This document shows positions 23,750-34,500 of a stretch of 51,164 bases of DNA, in pieces. The notes under the pieces are model-generated. The model did no database searches. It was not told where the DNA came from and saw only the letters and a program-made list of their open reading frames with translations. Source of the DNA: a virus. The DNA is taken from the IMG/VR virus record IMGVR_UViG_3300030109_004133, positions 1 through 51,164 of that record; one strand, given 5' to 3'. The translations under genes and the position numbers were made by a program. Numbering within the stretch: position 1 is the first letter of the stretch; each line of letters starts with the position of its first letter.

Positions 23750-26386
23750 ATGGCAGAATACGAGAGCGCAACACCGGAATCAGAAAAAAGAAAAGAGTCA
23801 ACTACTGAAATGAGTGAGCTGAAGTCTAAGTACGATCAACTATTAAAAGATTATGGAGGAGATCAAATTCCTTCAGAAATACTAGAAGGACTAAGAAATA
23901 GGGCTAAAGAAATTGGAATGGAGATGGAAAGAGATCAAGACACTTCTTCAGACGTTAAATACATAGAGCCTGACACTAAAGTTGTGGTTGAGATTGTTGA
24001 CGATCCCAACGCGAATATAGTGACACCTTTTGATTACGAAGAACCTATTACAGATAAGCCAAAAAAACCAAGGGTTAGACCTAAAAAACCTGAGGGTGAT
24101 TGGGTTTGGGATGGTAGAGGTTGGGTAAGGCCTATTGTTAGAAACTACGTGGTTGAAGAAACCTCAACCTCTGGTTATGTTTCAAATGTTGTTGCTCCAG
24201 CTAAAAATGATGAAGAAAAATTATATGAGACAATTTCTTGTCCTTGCTCTTCTTACGCTATACTTGATTTTAATAAAGAAATAGGTTGTGAAAGAGATAA
24301 CTTTGGAGAAAAACAATACGTAAAACCAACTATAGTAAAAAATCATATTATAGGTGGTTTAACACCTAGGATTGGTGACAAGTGGAGGTGCGCTGGTGAT
24401 TTTAGTTGTAGTCAAGATGATTTTAAATGGGACACCTTACATATTGTTCATATAAAAGAAAGCCCTAATGTTGAAACATCATCTTTTGTTAACTCTATAA
24501 TATCAACTTCTAGATGTTACGTTCCCAAAACAGATATAAAACAATACGGTTGGGCTTCTAATTTAGAAAATAACTACATAAACCCTATTACAGGTGAAAA
24601 AGAAATAGACGATACGACTGACGAGCTTTTTGAGGATTTCAAAATATCTGACAGCTATATAAAAGAAAAAATTGATGGAGTACCATTGTTTCCCACGGTA
24701 GTACAGGCTTTAGCTTGGGATTCTACGCTTGGTGAAAACACTAGCAAATATACAAAGTTTTACGACAATGGTGTTGAAAAATATCTTCCTGGAAATAAAC
24801 CATTAAACAACAAAGAGATATATATTGTAAAAATAAATGGTAAAAACGCGTTAAGCGAAAATATTAGAGCAGGTTTTAATTATGACAAAAAAGAATCTGA
24901 ATGTGGTAAACTAATAGTAGATAGTAAAAACAGTGAAATAGTTATAAAAATGGTTTCTACAAACACTTGTGTTGTGGATATCTCTATAACAGATAGCTCT
25001 GGTTGTGATGTTACTCTTACTAAGCTTGATAACGTTAAGTTTAAAGGAGATTATATTTATAAACAAAAAATAAAAAACTTACCTAGTGGAAAATCAAAAG
25101 AAATATATACTGTAAAAATAACACCAAGCGCTGAAACAGGTTTTTTTAGCTATGACCACGATGTTCCTTTTGTTGGAGCTCCGCTTAAGTTTAACGTTTA
25201 TCAGTACGCGGACCCTACTTACACGTTACAAGCGTCTGCTTCAACCATATCTAACACAACAACAACCACAACAGCTGTTACGCAGAAAGGAAAGCCAAAT
25301 AAATACTCTGACAAGCTGCCTAACTTTACTAGTTTAACACACACCGTGACTGTAGGTAGAAGTAGCGGTAGTGATAATTATTACTTAAAACCAAACGTTC
25401 TTTTAAGAGACGCAATAACAAATAGTGTTGTTGGTAAAAAGCAAATTGTAGGAAGGAGTGTTTCTAATGAACTAGGAGAGTGCCTTAGTAATTTTAGCGT
25501 AGCAGTAGCTGATTCTCCAGATGGAGAAACTACTTATACTGATGTAACTATAGAAAAAGGTATGCGTATTGAAGGAAAAACACAAACAACTAAAGAGATA
25601 ATAAAAGTTGTAAATATAGAGGAGCATTTAAAAGATCCTTGTGATGATTGTGATAGAGAACTTGAAATATTAACAAACAAAGTGGAGCTAATAAACACAT
25701 TTGATCTTTTTCCAGGAATGCTAGTTGAGGGTGTTGATAGTAGAGGTTTTGATTTTTATACTGAAATATTAGAGGTTTCTACAGATTGTATAACTTTTAC
25801 CACGCAACACTTGTTTCAAAAACAAAATATATTAACCTTTACGTACACGAGCGGTGCAAATGTTGTAGATATTAAAAACAATATTTTAGAAGTTGATAGT
25901 TGTATAAGATTACCTAAGAAAACATTACTTGATTTTTACAAATGCAACAAGCCTAAATTATCAGGAACGTCTAGGATTGATAAAAGTGGTAACTCATCTG
26001 TTGTTTTAACAACAACTATAGATAATATATATTTCAATGGAGATGACACTACGTTTACTATAGATACAGATTCTTTTATAACAAACAAACCAAACTCTTG
26101 CGATCAACATATTAAAACAGCTAAAGACACAGATGTGTATATAAATTTCGTAAACTGTGACACTGATTATAATAAACATAGTAAAACCGCAACTATAACG
26201 CAAGAACCAAAACATGGTTCTACATCGGCTGTTTCAGTTAGAGTTGGTGGAGAAGACTCAACGGTTAATTATTACAAAAAATATACGCCAGGCGCGGGTT
26301 ACACTGGTTTAGATAAAATAAAATTTACATTAAGCGATGGTGTTAACACTAGCGATGAAAAAACAATATTTTTAACAATAAAATAA
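23750..26386 (+). CDS. Tail/fibre structural protein with cadherin-like C-terminus
   Basis: An 878-residue protein. The N-terminus is a charged helix (SELKSKYDQLLKDYGGDQIP), followed by a Lys/Pro-rich linker (PKKPRVRPKKPEGDWVWDGR) and long beta-rich sequence with scattered Cys, including CPCSSYAILDF near residue 164. The last 90 residues (KTATITQEPKHGSTSAVSVR, then YTPGAGYTGLDKIKFTLSDG) match the cadherin/Ig-like tandem module of bacterial adhesins: a strand, an asymmetric turn with a P-x-x-G-x-x-G-x-D core, and a final strand. The gene follows the giant tail protein by 11 bases. It is likely a tail-tip or fibre protein for attachment. The middle domains are not recognised. Confidence 0.68.
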   Translation: MAEYESATPESEKRKESTTEMSELKSKYDQLLKDYGGDQIPSEILEGLRNRAKEIGMEMERDQDTSSDVKYIEPDTKVVVEIVDDPNANIVTPFDYEEPITDKPKKPRVRPKKPEGDWVWDGRGWVRPIVRNYVVEETSTSGYVSNVVAPAKNDEEKLYETISCPCSSYAILDFNKEIGCERDNFGEKQYVKPTIVKNHIIGGLTPRIGDKWRCAGDFSCSQDDFKWDTLHIVHIKESPNVETSSFVNSIISTSRCYVPKTDIKQYGWASNLENNYINPITGEKEIDDTTDELFEDFKISDSYIKEKIDGVPLFPTVVQALAWDSTLGENTSKYTKFYDNGVEKYLPGNKPLNNKEIYIVKINGKNALSENIRAGFNYDKKESECGKLIVDSKNSEIVIKMVSTNTCVVDISITDSSGCDVTLTKLDNVKFKGDYIYKQKIKNLPSGKSKEIYTVKITPSAETGFFSYDHDVPFVGAPLKFNVYQYADPTYTLQASASTISNTTTTTTAVTQKGKPNKYSDKLPNFTSLTHTVTVGRSSGSDNYYLKPNVLLRDAITNSVVGKKQIVGRSVSNELGECLSNFSVAVADSPDGETTYTDVTIEKGMRIEGKTQTTKEIIKVVNIEEHLKDPCDDCDRELEILTNKVELINTFDLFPGMLVEGVDSRGFDFYTEILEVSTDCITFTTQHLFQKQNILTFTYTSGANVVDIKNNILEVDSCIRLPKKTLLDFYKCNKPKLSGTSRIDKSGNSSVVLTTTIDNIYFNGDDTTFTIDTDSFITNKPNSCDQHIKTAKDTDVYINFVNCDTDYNKHSKTATITQEPKHGSTSAVSVRVGGEDSTVNYYKKYTPGAGYTGLDKIKFTLSDGVNTSDEKTIFLTIK

Positions 26387-26387
26387 T

Positions 26388-26795
26388 ATGGCTCAAATTA
26401 ACTTAGTATTTAATCACAGAATAAATGTTTCAGTACAAATAGGTGACGTTGTTTATTTCATAGAAACAAACCCTGTTGGTAATCCTAGAGTTTGGGAACA
26501 AACAACAACGCCTCACATGACTGCTGATAGAGAAAACATAATAATGATTGGCCCTGTTCTAAACATAATTCCTTGGAACGGAGCTGTGACAGTAATAGTT
26601 GCTGACTACGACGATGTTATAGCGGCACAATATGGTCCACCTCCGCCTGATAGTTTTATAATGTTTAGCAAGGATAACAAAGTTAATTTAAGTAGTTTGT
26701 TAGGTTATTACTCTTTAGCAAAAATTAGAAATAACTCTACAGAAAAGTCTGAAATGTTTTCTATAGCGGCTGATTTTGTTGAGAGTAGTAAATAA
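26388..26795 (+). CDS. Small structural protein, marine-phage type
   Basis: A 135-residue beta-rich protein starting MAQINLVFNHRINVSVQIGD. The C-terminal segment (DSFIMFSKDNKVNLSSLLGY, then YSLAKIRNNSTEKSEMFSIA) resembles a C-terminus seen in structural proteins of several marine tailed phages, as I recall from that group. The start is 1 base after the preceding stop. No Cys, membrane segment or enzyme motif. A small tail-associated or capsid-associated part is likely. Confidence 0.6.
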   Translation: MAQINLVFNHRINVSVQIGDVVYFIETNPVGNPRVWEQTTTPHMTADRENIIMIGPVLNIIPWNGAVTVIVADYDDVIAAQYGPPPPDSFIMFSKDNKVNLSSLLGYYSLAKIRNNSTEKSEMFSIAADFVESSK

Positions 26796-26836
26796 AACAC
26801 AAATAATGTAATTATAAATAGATAAAATAGTATATT

Positions 26837-27481
26837 ATGGCAAGAAATAAAAAAAATAGTCCTTTAAAACTTATTGGTGGAGCTATCACAGCTTTAGGAG
26901 CTTACGATTGGGGAGGTAAAAGAAAAAAAGCAATAGCTGAATCTCAAGATGAATACGACAAGCAAAAAAGAGCTTTCATGAATCTAGATACCAGCAACTT
27001 ATATGGTGATGTTTCTAACCCTTACGCTAATATGGAAAACACAATGGAAGACTTAACAGTTAACCAACAACAAGCACAATTCGAAGCTCAACAAGGTGCA
27101 CAACAAAGATCTAATATAATGCAAAACATGCAAGGAGCTGCTGGTAGTAGTGGTATTGCTGGTTTAGCACAAGCTATGGCTAATCAAGGACAGTTAGCAA
27201 CACAAAGAGCGTCTGCGTCTATTGGACAACAAGAATCTGCTAATCAAAAAGCAGCAGCTCAACAAGCTGGTCAATTGCAAAAAATGGAAAGACAAGGCGA
27301 TTGGAAGGCAGACATGACTAGGCGTGCCGGTGCTGAGCAGTCAAGGACTTTAGAAAAGCAAAAAACTAATACTCTTTTTACTATGGCTACAAACAGATTG
27401 AACAGTGCTAAATCAGCACATCAACAAGCTCAAGACCAAATGTGGAGCGGAATTGGAAGTATGTTTAATCCGTTGAGCTAG
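26837..27481 (+). CDS. Putative internal virion (ejection) protein, small
   Basis: A 214-residue protein. The N-terminus MARNKKNSPLKLIGGAITAL contains NSPLK, a variant of the SPxK motif, followed by a short hydrophobic helix with Gly residues. Residues about 65-200 are Gln/Ala-rich helices (QQAQFEAQQGAQQRSNIMQN, SANQKAAAQQAGQLQKMERQ), the composition of small ejection proteins such as the T7 gp14 group. Such proteins leave the virion with the DNA and form a channel across the envelope. It is followed by two larger proteins that would complete a three-protein ejection set. The assignment is by composition and position. Confidence 0.6.
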   Translation: MARNKKNSPLKLIGGAITALGAYDWGGKRKKAIAESQDEYDKQKRAFMNLDTSNLYGDVSNPYANMENTMEDLTVNQQQAQFEAQQGAQQRSNIMQNMQGAAGSSGIAGLAQAMANQGQLATQRASASIGQQESANQKAAAQQAGQLQKMERQGDWKADMTRRAGAEQSRTLEKQKTNTLFTMATNRLNSAKSAHQQAQDQMWSGIGSMFNPLS

Positions 27482-27498
27482 AACTAAACATAAAAATT

Positions 27499-28494
27499 AT
27501 GTCTACAAAAGAACAAAATAAAAACGCGAAATTAATGCAGGAGATGTTTAGCTACGTAACCACTGAATCTTTAAGAAATTTAGATGGTTATACAGAGTTA
27601 CATTTAAACGATCCTAAGTATATACCAGAAACTTTAAATCCTGTTATAAAAAACTACGTTGTTGAAAAAAGAAAAGATTATGATTATTTAAGAGGTGAAT
27701 TAGAAAAACATGACAAAGCAAGCGATCAATATATGGCTATAAATAATGAAATTGAGCATGTTCAACGTTCGTTTATGAATTTAAAAAGTGATGTGGATTT
27801 GTTTAAAAAAGCAAAAATGGATTTTAAAAACATATTAGGAGAAATGAACAAAGGTACTCAAGATTCAAACCACTTTTTAAACTCAGCTGTATTTGGAGAA
27901 TTAGCATCACCAGAAATAGATAAACATGGTAATCTTTTGTTTATGATGGAAACACCTGTTGCTGGAGCAGCAAACAACATTGCTAAATACAAAATGAAAG
28001 ATATGAGCAATGTTAAAGCTGGTCAGTCTCCTATCATAACAGAACCTTATGGTACTAAGAATTTTGTTTGGAAAATGGCAGAAGACACTTATAAGAAAAA
28101 ACAAATGGGTGCTGCTTATGATCCAGAGTGGACTAAAAGAATGGTGTCTAACAATATAAACTCATTTGGCCCTAATAATATTATAGGAACAGCGTTTACT
28201 GATTTAACTGGTGATAATAGAGCTAAATCTTTTGCTGAGCAATACGAAGAGGGTTTAAACAAAAAAGAATACTACACACATCCTATTACAGGCGAGCAAC
28301 TACCAACAAGTAGTTCTTGGATGAAAGATCCAGCTAACACGGAAGCCTTGAGTATGTTACTAACAAACTATATAACAGATGTTATGACTGATATATATGG
28401 CGTTATAGATTCTGCAACAGGAATGATTACTAAAAGCGTGTCGCAAGTTGATAAAGCAAAAGAGTTAATAGCTAAATACGGTAAAAAGAAATAA
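27499..28494 (+). CDS. Putative internal virion protein, medium
   Basis: A 331-residue, mostly helical, hydrophilic protein. Charged coiled-coil sequence covers about residues 50-115 (KRKDYDYLRGELEKHDKASD, then RSFMNLKSDVDLFKKAKMDF). A mixed middle (GNLLFMMETPVAGAANNIAK) and a helical C-terminus (ALSMLLTNYITDVMTDIYGV) follow, ending KAKELIAKYGKKK. It lies between the Gln-rich small protein and the 3224-residue giant, with spacing of 17 and 6 bases. The likely role is a cargo or ejection protein packed in the head. No catalytic motif is visible and I recognise no family. Confidence 0.58.
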   Translation: MSTKEQNKNAKLMQEMFSYVTTESLRNLDGYTELHLNDPKYIPETLNPVIKNYVVEKRKDYDYLRGELEKHDKASDQYMAINNEIEHVQRSFMNLKSDVDLFKKAKMDFKNILGEMNKGTQDSNHFLNSAVFGELASPEIDKHGNLLFMMETPVAGAANNIAKYKMKDMSNVKAGQSPIITEPYGTKNFVWKMAEDTYKKKQMGAAYDPEWTKRMVSNNINSFGPNNIIGTAFTDLTGDNRAKSFAEQYEEGLNKKEYYTHPITGEQLPTSSSWMKDPANTEALSMLLTNYITDVMTDIYGVIDSATGMITKSVSQVDKAKELIAKYGKKK

Positions 28495-28500
28495 AATTAT

Positions 28501-31500
28501 ATGACAAAAGCAGAGGTAATAGCTAACGCAAAAGCTAACAACGCGTCAGCCGAAGAATTACAAATATTAGAAAACACACCTGACGATCAGTTTGAAACAC
28601 CAAACGAAGTAGAGGCGGGAAAGACAAGCGACATTACATCACAGGATGCAAATGTGATGTCGAACAGTACAGCATCCGAGAATATGGATTTAGATTCGGA
28701 GATTGGTTCTTCGGATTCTATAGAAGATAAAATTGACGCATCACCAGCCCCAAGTGTAAATGATCCTTACACAACAAAGGGTTATCAGATTTACAATAAA
28801 GATACTGGCGAGTATGAAACCGTAAGTGCTCAAAAATATTTAGAGGTAATGAATCAAGAGGGTATGGAAAACGTGCCTTTTAACTCAAGAGACAGAATAT
28901 CTAACCAGTATTATATTGACGATTCATATTTTACAGGCTCAATAGATGAAACGGATTTGAGAAAAGCACTTAACCAAAAGCTTGGACCTTTAAAAGTAAA
29001 AATAGTAGAATCAACACCTGGTTTTGATGCGTTAGAATATACCTATAAGGACGGTACAAAAGAACTGGTTTCTTATGATGATTGGGGTATTGTTCAATAT
29101 AGACCAGACGGTCAAGTGCAAATGACCAATGAAGAAAGAGCTGCCCATGTAAACGACATTATTGATTCTCAAATAGAGTACTTAACAAATCCTGAAAGTG
29201 AGGGTTATGATCCTGATTTTGATTGGGGTCTTTACTCTGGCGCTTGGAACTACATGAGTAGACCTATGCCAGAGGCTTACAAAACACTTAAACTAAAACA
29301 TCCAGAAGGACACTTTACGGGTATTGACCCAATGGACTGGGCAAAGCTTTCTTTAGAGCAACAAGACGCACTTATTAAATCAGGTGGAGGTGTTCCTGAT
29401 ATGTACAGAAAGTCAGACCAAATAACACAAGCTATACTGAACAATGATCAAGACTGGTTAGATTTAAACGCCACAGCTGACGAAATATTACAAGCTAAAT
29501 CTGATAAGTTTCAAGATGTTATGAAAGGTTTTTCGGAATCAGGACATTTCAAAACAATATTAGCGCAGATTGAAGTTGAAAAAGAAAAAGCGCACGAACA
29601 GATAATGTCGGAAATAATGTCTAATTATAAGATAGTTCCACAATATAATGATCAAGGCGAGTTAACTGGTTATGCAGAAGATCCTAATTGGTCTAAAGAA
29701 GCAGCTGCTCAATACGAGCTTCGTATGAACGAGCTTACAGATGATATATACCAAGGTAATGAAGATTTGATGAGAGCTGTAAACAACTTTAGCTATGCTG
29801 CAAACCAAATGTTTGATGGTGCGCTTCAAGATTCTAGAGCTAGAGAAAACAGAATTGATTTAGCAGGAAAGACTATTGGTGATAATAATTTTATGTTTGC
29901 AGTTTGGAAATTTTTAAACACGGGTCTTCCTAAAACAATACAAGATTATCAAAACCTAACAGAGGCTGAATTTAAAACGCGGATGATTCAGCAAAGAAAT
30001 GATTTTGAATCTTTTACAAGTGGAAAAACAGATAAAAACGATTTTTGGGTAGGGTTAGAACTTACCGCTGCGTATAAAGCGTCGTTAAATCCCAACGTGG
30101 ATCAAGCCGCTATGCAAATGGCAGCTATGGAACTTGTTGATCCACACATGAAATATGATTGGACTTACAAAGAATACACAGACGTTAACGGTAAGAAGAT
30201 TAAAATGCCAATCGCTAGAAAATACTTGTTTGATAAAGAAAAAATAGAAAAAGATGGTTATATAGATATTCCTATTTGGTTTGCTGAAAAACCAACAGGT
30301 GATTATAATGGTAACAAAATTATTGGAAAGGCTGATCCTAAAAACGAAAACGCAATGTTCGGCGCCGAAGGTGATGGTCACATGATGACTGTTAGATTTG
30401 AAAACGTAGAAGATGGTTATAGACATGTTAAAAATCAGGCTGCAATGGCTGAGATTTATCAAAACTCTATTATTATAGAAGGTTTGATAAAATCAGAAGA
30501 ATATCAAAAAGTGTTGAGCTCGGTTGAAACACGCGAGTCTCAACTTTACGACGCAGACGGTAATTGGAATGTCAATCCTGATAATTGGGCTACAGCTTTA
30601 GGTGATCAAAGCATGATGATGATATCAAGCATATTAACTCTTGGTGGTTACACTTTTCTTGCTGAATCTAGCGGCTTGTTTATGGAAGCTGTAGAACTTC
30701 AAGCTATTGAAGACTCAAATGGCGAGTGGGAAACTATGTCAAAAGAAGAGCGTTTAATTTCTATGAATAGGGTTATAGATCAAAACCCAGATATAATTGA
30801 CCAGGCATTTTTAAACGGTGGTGTAAATATGATGTTGGACAACGTTTCTAACTTGTTTTTTATTGGTAAAGTAGCAAAACCAGTAACGGCAAATTTTTCT
30901 AAAGCGTTTAAATTTCTTCTCCAGAGTAAAATGAAAGCTGGTTTGCAAAACATGGGTATAAAAGGTGGTGTTAAAAACATTACTCAAGTTACGATAGCAG
31001 AAATGATAACTGAAATATTGCAAGAAGGAAACACACAACTGGGCTTAGGAAACGTAGTAGATGATTATCAGTTTAATATGAACCCTCTTATTAATGCCGC
31101 TGGAACAGTTGCTCTTACAACTCCTGTTTTTATGGGTGTTGGTACTACAACAAAAAGCTTTACTAGCTCTATATCTAAGAAGATTCAAACAATGAAAGCT
31201 GAGCCAGGCATGATTGTTGATTTTTGTAACAACATGAGAAAAGCTTTAGACGATGCTTTGATAAAAGGCAAGGGCAGTGGAGGTATTGATCAATCTACAT
31301 ATAATGAAAGAATGCAGATTGTAGAAGCTGTTTATGAGGCTTTTGTAGGTATGGGCAAACAAGACGGAAAATTTGTAGCTGATCAACTTTGGACAGATAA
31401 AAATGCTGTTCAACAAATGTTTGAAATACAAGCTACTATAGAACAAGAAAAACTTAGACTACAGGAGTTAAAAGTAGAAAAAGAAAAAGCTAAAAAAAGG

Positions 31501-34500
31501 TTTGGAGGTTACATGCCTGAGTTTGATAAAGCTAAGAATAAATCAGAACTAGACGCTATAGTAAGTAAAGTTGTTGCTTTAGAGTACGAAAAAACAAAAG
31601 TAAACCACATAAACGCTTACAAAACAAAAGGTATAACACAAGCATATAATATAAATAATAATCCCAATATACCTTACAAAGCACAAACGTTTGACACTAC
31701 TGCTGATGCGGTAAAATATTTAAAAAGTATAGGGTTAACAGATGAGATATTATCACAAGAAGCTGGGTTGTTTCTTACTAACGACGCTAACGGGTTTACT
31801 AAATCAAGAGAAGAGTTAGCTGCTTTATGGCAAAAATACAACTTACCACTACCGTTATTACCTGAAAAAGGTATAGCAATAGTATCAAATGAAACTGTAG
31901 AAAATGCTATAAGAAACGGAAATGTGTTTAGCTCTAACACTGTTCACCACGAGTTTGATCACATATTACTTAGTACAAAAACTGATCAAGAAATAGAAAG
32001 CTTAGTTACAGATATAGAGGCTGAAATAAACAACTCAACAGATCCACAGATACAAGAGATTCTTAAAATATATAATATAAGAACAAAACAATACGAAAGT
32101 TTAAATCTATCAGAAAGAGCGGCTAACGAAGAAAAACTAACAGCTTTGGGAGATGCTTTAAGTGCTATTTATAACGGTGGATTTATTATTGATGAAAATG
32201 GAGTTCCGACATACATGGAAGGTGTTTTAACACCAAAAGGTAGAGCTGCTTTTCAAGGTATAGCTGATAAACTAACAGCATTAATACATGGTGAATCTGG
32301 TACTGTTTATAATCCTGAAAATGCTATATCATTTCTTGCTAACAACCCGGAAATAGGACCAGAAGCGCTGGAAAACATAGCTGTTGTGTTAAATGATAAC
32401 GGAATACCAATGATGTCTACAACAACTAGTTATAGTATAACTGGAGAAGGTGGTGTTGACATGCAGGTGGTTAGAGAAGCTGCTAATATATACTACAAGC
32501 CAAACAGAAACCAACAGGAAATAGTTGAAGAAAACCTTAGGTTAGAAGAAAAAATTAAAGAAGCTGAAAACTACGTTAACGAAGATAAAGAGTTACAAGC
32601 AAAGGTAAGAGCTGGTTCAAGAAAGTGGAGAGAACAGTTGATGTTTAACAATTGGGGAGCTTTTGAAGAAGTGTTAAAAAAATACGACAGAAGTAATCCA
32701 GCTCATTCAACTTTAAACGAAGAAATATTTAACTCTGAAAATCTAGAGTCTTTTGTTAAAGCCGTAATGAACACTTGGCAGCCACAAATGTTAGATAAAG
32801 AAACTGGAAACTTAAAATCAGTTCCTTTTGCCGCTTATTATTTTGGTAGCAAAGATGGTAGACCTAGCATAGCCACGTTAAGACAAGCGGCTATATTTGA
32901 CAAGCTTGACAAACAGTTTAAGGTAGATATTGAAAACTTAGATTATGATTTAACAGACGAAGAAGGTGGTGGTGGTCTTGACATCGACAACACTATAAAC
33001 CTAATGGATCAAGTAGAGGATTATAACGAAAGATCTCAACTTGTACACACTATACCTGGTTTTGAATATAACGAAGAAACTGGAGAAGGAAGTAAAGCTT
33101 ACAATGATTGGATTGCAAACGTGCAAGAAATTATGGTAACACAGTACGATGGTGTTTACGATGAAAACTTTAAATCTAAAATACGTAAAGAAGGTAGAAA
33201 GTTTTTTAACCAACTTAAAAAAGATTTTGAAGGTGGTGTTATAAAAAACTATTTACCAACGCAAAGCTATATAGATTTTATAGAAACACAGATTGAGTTG
33301 ATATACAACCAAATGCCTCAGAAAGTAATGAACGAAAACTTTACTGAGTTTACTGACGTGGTTTCTGAACGTATGACTGCTGAGGAGTCAAAAATGCGTA
33401 AAGATTTAAAAACTGGAGATATATATTCAGGCACAAGTTTAAGAGAGAAAAAAGAGTTTACGCCAGAAATTAGAGAGGCATTTTTAGAGAAATTATTAAA
33501 AACAAATGAGATAGCTGCATTAAAAGCAGATGGTTTAAGTAACGCGGAAATACACAAGATAGTTAGAATGGACATGACGACAAAAGGAACGTTACAACAT
33601 TTGTCTGATATTTTGTTTAAAGACGCTATTATGCAAGCAACTAACAATCCAGAGTTTAAAGAGGCTAATGGTGTTGATCAACAACAGATTATGCAAGCCG
33701 CTATGATGATTGATAGAGGTATGGACGTTAAGTTTTCTATAGTTGGCGACATGATACCTGGTGAAAAAGTACAAACACTTAGTGGTAAGTACAGTAGTTC
33801 AGAACTCTTGACACAAATAGGTTTAATACAAAGATCTGTTTTACCTAAGTTTCAAAACGAAGAAGATGCCGAAACTATTGTAAACTTAATACAAAATGAT
33901 GAGGCTTTTGAAAACGTACCTCAGGATATAAAGAACTTTGTTAGTAATCTTTACAGCTCTAAACTTGTTATGGACGCCGAAACTAGAGATTTTGTTCAAT
34001 ATATAAAAACAAACGTTCCTGGAATAAGTGCAGATGTTTTATCTGACGTTGTTAATGTTAGTGTTAAAGAAAGAAAAGATATAAAAGACAATATGGCTTT
34101 GAATGCTAAAGAACTAATGTCTGTGTTTCCTAAAGAGGTTATTGACGCGGTTGGTTTAGAGTTTTTAGGATTTAAAGGTGGTGATAGATATTTAGATATA
34201 ACAGCTAAAGATAACAAGGGCGAGTACCTACAAGATTTTAATGACACAAAAAACCTAGCAAAAACAGCTGAAGAACTTGGTATAGTTTTAGACTTTGATC
34301 CAAAAGATATTTCTATATACAATAAAAGTACACCGCTTAAAAGCAACGGTATATTTAAAGAGATAATAAATTTAAACCAACGTATAGCTAGTGGTGAAAT
34401 AACAAACTATCAAGCAAGACAAATAATAAAAGAAAATGGTTTAGCTGATAGAATAGAAAAAGCAAACAAAGCCAACATGGGTCTTTTAAAACTTATGTAT

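Noticed and set aside
30085-30462. Minus-strand frame of 125 codons in the giant virion gene
   Set aside because: Antisense to continuous coding sequence with an aromatic/Ile-rich unnatural composition.
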